Source: Thermoplasmatota archaeon
Lineage (GTDB): Archaea; Thermoplasmatota; Thermoplasmata; Thermoplasmatales; GCA-001856825
Direction of reading: 5' to 3'
DNA: 7,762 bases
Assembly: GCA_023379555.1 (NCBI GenBank)
Contig: JAMCQR010000041.1
Coordinates: 1-7,762, forward strand
The notes beneath the pieces are model-generated. The model saw nothing but the letters and a program-made list of their open reading frames with translations, searched no databases and had not been told where the DNA came from. The translations under genes and the position numbers were made by a program. Shown here one piece after another: positions 1 to 6,450 of the stretch (its first letter is position 1; each line of letters begins with the position of its first letter).

Positions 1-2
1 GT

Positions 3-119
3 GGATCTGAAGCGTATGATAGACTCTTCTCCATATTCTACACGCAGAAGTTGAGGAGGAAGAATTTCATAAGAGATGTACCACAACTCATCACCAGAAA
101 GGAAATCCATCCTGGCTAA
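3..119 (+). CDS. C-terminal end of an unidentified upstream gene (partial, tentative)
   Basis: The frame starting at base 3 is open for 38 codons from the window edge and ends at TAA 117-119. The peptide is strongly basic in its middle (TQKLRRKNFIRDVP) and ends KEIHPG. I do not recognise a family. In its favour are a natural-looking charged and hydrophobic composition, AGA/AGG/ATA codons like those of the neighbouring genes, and a stop followed within 45 bases by the promoter of the next + gene. Against it, the opposite strand is also open from an ATG at 110 to the window edge, and its peptide (FLSGDELWYISYEILPPQLL) has a flavour of DDE transposase N-termini. Only one of the two is likely real, and the sequence here cannot decide which. 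Confidence 0.35.
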   Translation, partial: GSEAYDRLFSIFYTQKLRRKNFIRDVPQLITRKEIHPG

Positions 120-152
120 TGCGCACACAAGACTGACCTGTTACATATATGG

Positions 153-168
153 TAAACTCTTATATATA
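153..168 (+). promoter_or_regulatory. TATA-box promoter of the large surface protein (leaderless)
   Basis: An A/T-rich TATA box (TTATATATA, about 160-168) is preceded by a purine-rich stretch (GTAAAC) that fits a BRE. Its centre lies about 26 bases before the ATG at 191, which places the transcript start at or within a base or two of the start codon, so the message is probably leaderless. No strong Shine-Dalgarno sequence precedes the ATG. A second TATA-like block (ACATATAT, 143-150) lies just upstream and could be a spare element or serve a divergent transcript. Confidence 0.6.
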
Positions 169-190
169 GAAAAACCCTCAATAGGTCATC

Positions 191-3100
191 ATGAAGACTT
201 ATTTGAGGAAATTTAAGGCGTCAGCCTTTAGAAACAAGAAAATTGCAACTGCAATTATTTCAGCAATCATGGTACTGAGCGTGTTGGCAATACTCTCTTT
301 TGGTATGCCGTCCGCCTATGGCGCATCTGGTTCTTTTACTCTAAATCCTACAGTATTCTCGCATTCAGCAACGTCTACCATCGTCCTAGCAAATGGAGGA
401 ACTTTTGCATCTGGGGCGACAGTTAAATTCTACGCCAGCACTACCACAACATTCAGCTCTTCAAACACAGTTGTTGGGACTTACTCTTTGCCTGCAGGGG
501 TCACGACTCTTTCCAATGCAGCAGTAACCTTCAATCCTAGCTTGATAGCGGCAGGTAACTGGTACATTGCTGCTTCTGATGATTCAGGATCGACCTTCAC
601 CAGTTCAATAGCCATAACGGTCACATCGATCAACCCTAAGATTACACTTTCTTCGACATCCACCACTCCAGGGTCTACTGAAACTGTTACGGGATCAGGT
701 TTTGATTCCGGCTCTACCGTATCGCTCTACCTCAGTTATGCAACCGGAACAACACTTGTTAGCACAGTTTCAGCATCGAGCCTTAACTCGGGGGTAACTT
801 TTACCGTTCCAGATAATGTACCCGGAAGCTCAACCGGAGTGACGTACTACGTAGTGGCTCAAGAAAGTTCTACATCTTCAACAAACTATGGTATAACGAC
901 CGATGCCAGTTTCAGCTTAACGCCATCTGTAACGGTATCTCCGATCTCTATCAGTGGGGCTGCGTCTTCCACTTTCACTGTCACCGGTCATGGTTTTCCA
1001 GCAAGTGACTCCTTCTCGGCTTCCACGACTTCATCTCCCGTTACCACTATCCAGTTTGCGGGAGTAGATGCAATCAATCCATCGTTTAGTTCGGATAGTA
1101 CAGGTACATTCTCCGTCACTGCAACCGGATTGTCTGCGGCTATTGCCCTGTCTACTTACAACGGCCTCCAGCAGATAACTATCCACGACTCCGCATCTAA
1201 CACGTTCAGCAATGTTGACCCGATAATCGTGTCTCAAACCAACCCCTCACTACTTGGGTTCTCTTTTGCAGTTACAGCAACAACTGGCAGCACATACAAT
1301 GTGAACGATGCCTTTGTAGCTACGGTGTGGGACTTTCCATCATCTCAGAGCGTTTCATTCTGGTTGGGACCAAATGAAGTTGGAAGCTTAACTACGGACT
1401 CCAACGGAGCCGGACAGCTTACCTCCGTTATTCCACCTGTTGCAGGTGCAACATACACTCCTGAAGCGGTGGATAATGCAACGAGTATTACTACCTCTCC
1501 TACTTCAGGAACGAGTTCCTATGCCATATCGGCCTTCTTCCGGGCAATCGATCCTAATGGAGCAGCTCTTATAGTTCCTGGTTCAAATCCAACCAGTTAT
1601 GGAGAGTACGTTCCATCCAGTGGCCTGATAACGATACAGGCGTACGGTCTTACTCCAACAACCTCAAACTACGATTTCTATGACTCGGAGGTTGCGTCTG
1701 GTGGAATAGGTGCAGCGGGCCTCGTTACATCAGTGAAGGTAGGAACTGAATCTTCCTCCACCGGTAAGTTCACCCCTGCAGCGAATGGAACCCTGATATT
1801 CATCTATAGCCCAGACTATGCAGCGCTGAGTTCTCCACCATCAACTGGGACGACCGGAACCATCTCATCAGCAAACAGTGTTTCAGGGTACGATTCCAAC
1901 AGTTATGCCTACTATGCCATTGGAAGTGCAACGGTAAGCACTCCCGGCTCGTTCAGCATTATTCTCGCGGGCGCCACTGGCCAGGGCTTTAGTTTCTCCG
2001 GACTTATTCCTTACACCGCTTCTCTGTACCCTGGAATAAGCAATCAATACAACGTCTATGTGGGAAGCACAGAACTGACTCTGAGTTTCACAAATCACTT
2101 CAGCGTCGTCACATCCGGTTCAGTCTTTGACACTGGAGACACATCATTCAGCTTCACCGCTCCTGGCTCGTTGGGTCTCTACAACCTCAACATTACTTAC
2201 AACGGCGAGTCTGTTGCCACTTCTTCAGTAGCCACGCAGCACATCGTGATTTCCTCTGCGGGAACTTCGCCCTCGGCCGGGACTCTCGTCGTCTCTGCTT
2301 TATCAACAGCAGGAAACTACGAAGTGGTGGGATATGGTTATGAAGCCACCTCCAGTCTGAATTTGTACTACACAGTTTACGGAACAAGCGCAACATCTCA
2401 CAGGACCACCATCTCGACATCAAATGGGGCATTTGTGAGTCAGATATCTCCAGGATCTGAACCAGCAGGGACATATTCCGTCTTCACACTGATAACTTCT
2501 GCTGGGACCAACTACTTCGTTTACTCAACCTACACCGTATCAGATAATCTAACGCTTGGGTCATACCACGGAAACGTAGGGTCCTCAGTCACGGTAACTG
2601 CTAAGGGGCTGGTAAGCACAGCTTATTACAATCTTTACCTCGGATCAACGCTGGTTACATCAAATACAGGCTCTTATTTTGCTGGAGGTTCGAATTCCTT
2701 CACAGTTCCAACTGTGCCCAAGGGCTCATATACAGTTAGTATTGAACCGTTGGGCTCTTCTACGGCGGTGGAAACTGCCGGATATCTGGTAAAGGCAAAC
2801 TCCGCTATAGCTCTCGGCACATCCTCACAGTATGCATTCCCTGGACAGTTGGTTCAGTTCACGGTTGGGAGTCTCACTGCTCCCTCAATTGCAGCAGGAA
2901 CTTATACCGTTGTTTCAACTACATACACAGTTTCCGTCGCCCTGAACAGCTCCCTGTTTACGACAGTCCCTACCAACTTCAGCTCCAGCAGCAAGCTGTC
3001 AGGATCTTTCCTCATGCCCAACGATGCTTCAGGCTCTTATTTTGAAGTGACGTTTACTGCAAACAAGACCGAAGTTCTATACGACAGCTCCACTCACGAC

Positions 3101-3778
3101 TACTACACAGTAACTCAACCATTCACCGGAACCGAATTCGACTTCCTTGGTCTGGTATCTGGAAATGGTGCATACATCCTCGGTATCTCACAGGCACAGA
3201 TTGCTGAAATTGAGGGGGCTGTAAATTCAACCATGACAGTTTCCCTTAATCAGTTGGATGCAGCAATATCCTCTATCAACGGCGATGTGGCAACCATAAC
3301 TACTCAATTTGGAACGATGAGCACAACTCTGAACACCATAAATGCCTCCCTGACATCGATCAATTCGGGTGTTGCAACGCTTGAAACCACACTCGGACAG
3401 ATAAAGACATCTCTCGCGTCTCTTAATGCGACTGTAGTCGCTTTAAACGGGGACACAGCGACAATCTCTACAGCCGTTGGAGTGTTCAACACCACAATAA
3501 ATAACATAAACGCTACTGTAACATTAAGCAACGGTAACATAGCGACGATCAAAACCGACCTTGGAACGTTTACAGGAAACGTTACGAGCGTTTCGAACGG
3601 GATCGCAACGATACAAACAAAGCTAGGAACAATACAGACGAATACAAATCAGGTGGTGCCATCCTATGGAACTTCATTCCTCTTGGAGGTCATAATACTG
3701 ATACTCGCTGTCCTGGCAGTCGCCTTCTCGGCTCTGGCGATGGTGAATTCTAAGAAATCGCACTTCAGAAGAGAGTGA
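191..3778 (+). CDS. Large secreted, membrane-anchored surface protein (S-layer/stalk-like)
   Basis: This is a 1195-residue envelope protein, very rich in Ser, Thr, Gly and Val. Residues 1-45 form a signal peptide: a basic start (KTYLRKFKASAFRNKK), a hydrophobic core at about 20-38 and a likely cut near AYG/AS. The body to about residue 980 contains several beta-sandwich-like modules built on a theme of V-T-V-x-G-x-G-F/Y followed by a Leu-Tyr strand, for example near residues 151-181, 247-280, 699-740 and 787-860. Residues 1029-1154 are a regular repeat region that looks like a coiled-coil stalk. Residues 1163-1185 form one membrane helix, followed by a basic tail (NSKKSHFRRE). Many N-x-S/T sequons suggest glycosylation. 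The layout recalls Sulfolobus SlaB, a stalk that anchors the S-layer, but I see no proof of homology. An adhesin or other surface glycoprotein is possible. Cellular location is well supported; exact function is unknown. It converges with the protease gene downstream. Confidence 0.9.
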   Translation: MKTYLRKFKASAFRNKKIATAIISAIMVLSVLAILSFGMPSAYGASGSFTLNPTVFSHSATSTIVLANGGTFASGATVKFYASTTTTFSSSNTVVGTYSLPAGVTTLSNAAVTFNPSLIAAGNWYIAASDDSGSTFTSSIAITVTSINPKITLSSTSTTPGSTETVTGSGFDSGSTVSLYLSYATGTTLVSTVSASSLNSGVTFTVPDNVPGSSTGVTYYVVAQESSTSSTNYGITTDASFSLTPSVTVSPISISGAASSTFTVTGHGFPASDSFSASTTSSPVTTIQFAGVDAINPSFSSDSTGTFSVTATGLSAAIALSTYNGLQQITIHDSASNTFSNVDPIIVSQTNPSLLGFSFAVTATTGSTYNVNDAFVATVWDFPSSQSVSFWLGPNEVGSLTTDSNGAGQLTSVIPPVAGATYTPEAVDNATSITTSPTSGTSSYAISAFFRAIDPNGAALIVPGSNPTSYGEYVPSSGLITIQAYGLTPTTSNYDFYDSEVASGGIGAAGLVTSVKVGTESSSTGKFTPAANGTLIFIYSPDYAALSSPPSTGTTGTISSANSVSGYDSNSYAYYAIGSATVSTPGSFSIILAGATGQGFSFSGLIPYTASLYPGISNQYNVYVGSTELTLSFTNHFSVVTSGSVFDTGDTSFSFTAPGSLGLYNLNITYNGESVATSSVATQHIVISSAGTSPSAGTLVVSALSTAGNYEVVGYGYEATSSLNLYYTVYGTSATSHRTTISTSNGAFVSQISPGSEPAGTYSVFTLITSAGTNYFVYSTYTVSDNLTLGSYHGNVGSSVTVTAKGLVSTAYYNLYLGSTLVTSNTGSYFAGGSNSFTVPTVPKGSYTVSIEPLGSSTAVETAGYLVKANSAIALGTSSQYAFPGQLVQFTVGSLTAPSIAAGTYTVVSTTYTVSVALNSSLFTTVPTNFSSSSKLSGSFLMPNDASGSYFEVTFTANKTEVLYDSSTHDYYTVTQPFTGTEFDFLGLVSGNGAYILGISQAQIAEIEGAVNSTMTVSLNQLDAAISSINGDVATITTQFGTMSTTLNTINASLTSINSGVATLETTLGQIKTSLASLNATVVALNGDTATISTAVGVFNTTINNINATVTLSNGNIATIKTDLGTFTGNVTSVSNGIATIQTKLGTIQTNTNQVVPSYGTSFLLEVIILILAVLAVAFSALAMVNSKKSHFRRE
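3275..3652 (+). repeat. 28-residue (four-heptad) tandem repeats forming a predicted stalk
   Basis: Residues 1029-1154 of the surface protein hold three units of exactly 28 residues (1029-1056, 1057-1084, 1085-1112) and then two shortened units of 21 (1113-1133, 1134-1154). The shared pattern is I/L-N-G/S-x-x-A-T-I/L-x-T-x-x-G, followed in the long units by a Thr/Ser-rich half ending in I/L-N-A-x-hydrophobic. Lengths of 28 and 21 are whole numbers of heptads, so loss of one heptad keeps the register of a coiled coil. N-A-S/T sequons recur at the same place in the long units. The DNA of the units has diverged, so the repeat is visible in protein rather than as near-identical DNA. Confidence 0.8.
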
Positions 3779-3780
3779 AA

Positions 3781-3808
3781 TCCTTTATTATTTTTCTTTT
3801 CTTTATTC
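3781..3808 (+). terminator. T-rich terminator after the surface protein gene
   Basis: Directly after the TGA at 3776-3778 comes a stretch that is almost all pyrimidine and mostly T (TTTATTATTTTTCTTTTC and onward). Archaeal RNA polymerase can terminate at oligo-T runs without a hairpin, and no strong hairpin precedes this one. Confidence 0.6.
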
Positions 3809-3904
3809 CCACTATGTTTTGCAGTGAGAGGTGTGAAACTGATCCAATATTCAACATTCCATTCATCAGTTCCGGTTGGTCTGGTTGTTCCCAACAATCA
3901 ATTC

Positions 3905-3940
3905 GAAAAATGGAAAAAGGAAGAGGGCTCTACCTCTTCC
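3905..3940 (-). terminator. Hairpin plus T-tract terminator overlapping the protease stop codon
   Basis: Read on the minus strand, GGAAGAGG (3940-3933) pairs perfectly with CCTCTTCC (3926-3919) around a six-base loop, and TTTTTCCATTTTTC follows. The stop codon TAG (3932-3930) lies in the loop and the last three codons (Arg-Lys-Arg) form one arm. It looks like an intrinsic terminator and ends the thermopsin-like gene before transcription can run far into the convergent surface protein gene. Confidence 0.7.
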
Positions 3941-6266
3941 TCCGAATTAGCACAAATACAAATCCTACAACGACCAGAACGACTACAACAATTGCAATGT
4001 ACAGCAGCGCATTCGTATTCTGTTGTGCTTGAATTGAGAGCTTTGCCAGAGAGCCGGAGACCGTTGCACTACCCATCAGTTGTGAGCTCGATTTCGCGCT
4101 GTATCCCGAAGGTAGGTGAATGCTGTAGGTATAAGTGCCATTTGGTACATCGAATCTCACGCCGTTCGAAGTCGAGTTGAGCGTTATATTGACGCTTTGA
4201 CCGTTAAATGCCGTCCCAGTAAGTGTCACGGACCATTTCGTTCCATTCGGTATTCCACTCTGGTCCACGGCTATAGCATAGATGGCCAAGCTCCAGGTAA
4301 TAGAATCACTCGCAGAATTGCCACTTACCGTTACCATTCCTGCATTTGGTGAAGAGTTGTAACCATTCACTATCTGGACCTGGTACTGGTAACTGCCATT
4401 CGGTTCCCTGATGGTTATTGTGCCGTTGGTTGATGTAAGTGTGCTCCCATTGAACGAAATACCCCAGGCAGTTCCTGACGGAAGACCTGACTCTGAGAAT
4501 GTCACTACATACTCCACTTCAATGAATGTGACTGCCTGATAGACCGACGTACCGCTTACAGAGAAAGAGCCTCCAGGGGACTTATAGATCTTATCATTAG
4601 TTGCTATGTAATATGAGTAGGAATTGTTTGACAGGTTTGCAGCGAAGGACGTTGCTGTTATGGGACCAAAAGATTCTCCATTAGTCAGGTTGACGTACCA
4701 CGACTGACCGCTTGGCAGTCCCTGCTCTATGAACGTCACCGGATACGTTTTCTCCAAGAATCGAAGCGTCTCTGTAATTGCGATTCCAGCAACCGTGAGG
4801 CTTCCCGTAGCGGAGGGGAGATAGTAGTTCTTGTTCGCATCGGCTATGGAATAGGTGTAAGAGCTGTTTGCCAAGGCAATGAAATAGGTGCTTCCGCTTA
4901 TAGGCCCCGAGGAAGATTGACCCGTCACATTGACGTACCAAACGGATCCGAGAGGCAATCCTATCTCGTGGAATTCCACCTCATACACATATGCACCGAT
5001 ACTGTACTTCGCTCCAGCCGAGAATGTACGGTTGCCCAGACTCGTAAGCTGTCCTGCGGCATCGTTGTATATCTCGATGGAATAGGTTCCAGGGTATATT
5101 GAAATGTTGGCGTACCCTCCAGTAAAGTCGGTTGTGGAAGTCCCTCCCAGTATCAGCGTACCGTTTTCAATATTGGAGTATATGTTCAGATCCGCTAACG
5201 AGGAACTGTACCAAAGAGGGCGTAGCGAACCGCTCCCGCTTGCAACGTTAGCAAACAGTCCTCCACCCGCATCGAAATATCCTGCACTGACTGCGTTGAA
5301 GACTCCCTCAGCTGTGTCGCTCCCAAAGTTGAAGGCATTCTGTATCGTCTGGAAGTTGTTTCCGTTCCAGTACTTCAATTCAAGATTGATATCAGATGTC
5401 AAGAGCTCGGTTTGACTGCCTCCTCCCGGTCCACCCATAATCAGTTCTGCATCGTAGAAAGTTACACCGTTAGGCTGATACACGTTCCCATCAACAAGGA
5501 AATATGGGGTGGTGTAAAGACTCGTTGTGAAGATCAGTCTGGCATTATCGTAGGTGACCCATCCGTATCCGTCGTTGTACAGGAAGTCTACCTCAGGGAA
5601 GCCTTGGGAATTTACGAAAGTATCAGTCTCCATGAAGAACGTAGTACCTTGACTAATGGTCACATTGTTACCAGGCAGGTTGGCGTTTGCGAAATCGTAA
5701 TAGAAGTACTGGCTCCCAGATAAACCTACAGTTCCATTCCCAAGAACGGTGGAATTGTACATCGATGCCCCGTAGGATGATACGTTCCAGATGTTGTCTA
5801 TGAAAATGATATTGCCATTCGATGTGTTCAGGGCAGCAACGTCCTGGATCCAGTAGACATAAAATGTGTACTGGTTTACGAAGAAGTACATGTTAACATT
5901 CAACTGGAAAGTCATCTCTGTACTGTGAGTCGTAGAGGTGACCGATTGCAGCGAGTTGACAGTTACTGCGCCCTGGAAGGAGGAAGTTTCGTACGAATAG
6001 GGCACGCCGTTCTGGCCGATTCCGTAATCTGCTATTCCCATGGGTGCTGGCTCTTTCTGATACAGCGCGTTTACCGATACTTGCTGTCCAACAGGAAGAA
6101 TGGTGTTCCCCGGATTGGGGATAAAATTTGTTTGGCCGGAAACTTTGCTTTCTGGGTGGTTGTTATCAGTGATCGTTCCAAAAAAATACGACGAACTCAG
6201 TACTAGCGCAACAACAACCGCAACAATGGCCAACGCCTTTGAGGGCGTTTCCTTATGAAGCGTCAT
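3930..6266 (-). CDS. Thermopsin-like acid protease (peptidase family A5) with C-terminal surface repeats and membrane anchor
   Basis: This is a 778-residue secreted protein. Residues 11-29 form a hydrophobic signal or signal-anchor. Residues about 60-425 resemble thermopsin, the pepstatin-sensitive acid protease of Sulfolobus. I see the family's hallmark PAPMGIADYG (73-82), the segment TDTFVNSQGFPEVDF (214-228), and YTTPYFLVDGNVY and AELIMGGPGGGSQT (251-263, 273-286). The catalytic residues of family A5 are not firmly assigned in what I know, so I name none. Four repeats of about 78 residues follow, then a membrane helix (754-774) and a basic RRKR tail, so the enzyme is probably tethered to the cell surface and digests external protein at low pH. 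The plain family is often shorter; the repeats explain the extra length. Numerous N-x-S/T sequons suggest glycosylation. The start at 6266 gives a good signal sequence with no ribosome site, consistent with a leaderless or nearly leaderless message. It lies downstream of tnpB on the same strand. Confidence 0.88.
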   Translation of the reverse strand: MTLHKETPSKALAIVAVVVALVLSSSYFFGTITDNNHPESKVSGQTNFIPNPGNTILPVGQQVSVNALYQKEPAPMGIADYGIGQNGVPYSYETSSFQGAVTVNSLQSVTSTTHSTEMTFQLNVNMYFFVNQYTFYVYWIQDVAALNTSNGNIIFIDNIWNVSSYGASMYNSTVLGNGTVGLSGSQYFYYDFANANLPGNNVTISQGTTFFMETDTFVNSQGFPEVDFLYNDGYGWVTYDNARLIFTTSLYTTPYFLVDGNVYQPNGVTFYDAELIMGGPGGGSQTELLTSDINLELKYWNGNNFQTIQNAFNFGSDTAEGVFNAVSAGYFDAGGGLFANVASGSGSLRPLWYSSSLADLNIYSNIENGTLILGGTSTTDFTGGYANISIYPGTYSIEIYNDAAGQLTSLGNRTFSAGAKYSIGAYVYEVEFHEIGLPLGSVWYVNVTGQSSSGPISGSTYFIALANSSYTYSIADANKNYYLPSATGSLTVAGIAITETLRFLEKTYPVTFIEQGLPSGQSWYVNLTNGESFGPITATSFAANLSNNSYSYYIATNDKIYKSPGGSFSVSGTSVYQAVTFIEVEYVVTFSESGLPSGTAWGISFNGSTLTSTNGTITIREPNGSYQYQVQIVNGYNSSPNAGMVTVSGNSASDSITWSLAIYAIAVDQSGIPNGTKWSVTLTGTAFNGQSVNITLNSTSNGVRFDVPNGTYTYSIHLPSGYSAKSSSQLMGSATVSGSLAKLSIQAQQNTNALLYIAIVVVVLVVVGFVFVLIRRKR
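4026..4985 (-). repeat. Four tandem G-L-P-S-G-x-x-W surface repeats in the protease
   Basis: Residues 428-747 contain four units starting near residues 428, 508, 586 and 663, about 77-80 residues apart. Each opens with a strand ending in F/V-x-E/Q-x-G-L/I-P-x-G, then a Trp, then a V-x-L/F-x-G strand (for example EQGLPSGQSWYVNLTNG and SESGLPSGTAWGISFNG). Each carries a later N-x-S-Y-x-Y or N-G-S/T-Y-x-Y motif. This module is common in predicted surface proteins of Thermoplasmata and related archaea and is probably a small beta-sandwich. The fourth unit is the most diverged (DQSGIPNGTKWSVTLTG). The units likely hold the protease domain away from the membrane or bind substrate or envelope partners. 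Confidence 0.85.
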
Positions 6267-6283
6267 ATAATTGTCGATGAATT

Positions 6284-6302
6284 CATATTTCAGAAGTTAA
6301 AG
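6284..6302 (-). promoter_or_regulatory. Possible promoter of the thermopsin-like gene (weak)
   Basis: Two imperfect TATA candidates lie before the ATG at 6266, read on the minus strand. AAATATG (6290-6284) is about 21 bases away, slightly too close. CTTTAACT (6302-6295) is about 32 bases away and would give a leader of a few bases. Neither is as good as the TATA boxes of the other genes. The second overlaps the predicted omega RNA guide segment, so the mobile element abuts the protease promoter. Confidence 0.3.
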
Positions 6303-6317
6303 AACTTTTTTCACGGA

Positions 6318-6450
6318 TGAACTACCCCAACCTAACGGATGGGGCTTCCTGATTCAATGATCGACATCTGCCTGTATGGATATATTCCATGCATGCCCGA
6401 TGTTGCGATCTCCACAGGCGTGAATTCGGGTTGCACCAACCCTACTTTTA
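6318..6450 (-). ncRNA. Predicted omega RNA (TnpB guide RNA scaffold) at the right end of the element
   Basis: TnpB nucleases use an RNA whose scaffold comes from the 3' end of tnpB plus the right end of the element, followed by a guide read from flanking DNA. Here the 3' end of tnpB runs into a strong hairpin and then TAGTTCA, a terminal arrangement often seen in IS605-group elements. The scaffold would end at about 6318 and the guide would be the next bases down to about 6298. The 5' limit given (about 6450) is a guess, since processing cannot be read from sequence. The presence of such an RNA follows from the family; its exact ends are inference. Confidence 0.45.
6325..6344 (-). repeat. Right-end hairpin of the tnpB element, with the tnpB stop codon inside it
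   Basis: On the minus strand CCCCATCCGTTAGGTTGGGG folds into CCCCA/TGGGG, one T-T mismatch, then CC/GG around a GTTA loop. The TAG stop of tnpB (6334-6332) spans the loop and the start of the inner 3' arm, so coding sequence and structural RNA share bases. Such GC-rich hairpins just inside the right end are typical of IS200/IS605-group elements and form the last stem of the omega RNA. Confidence 0.75.

Noticed and set aside
2193..2474. 93-codon minus-strand open frame inside the surface protein gene
   Set aside because: It has no recognisable domain or promoter, and the + frame continues through it as clear signal-bearing, repeat-containing protein.
3275..3652. Regular repeat region considered as a CRISPR-like or DNA-level repeat
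   Set aside because: The periodicity is 84 and 63 bases in coding phase with diverged DNA; it is a protein repeat, not a direct DNA repeat with spacers.
3775..4180. Small + strand open frames (85 and 118 codons) covering the convergent gap and the end of the protease
   Set aside because: They mostly lie antisense to the protease coding sequence, have Cys/Arg/Ser-rich unnatural composition and no promoter at a suitable distance.
6294..6311. AAGTT-AAAG-AACTT hairpin followed by TTTT on the + strand, resembling a terminator
   Set aside because: The stem is only five A/T-rich pairs and no + strand gene precedes it; it probably arises by chance in A/T-rich flanking DNA.
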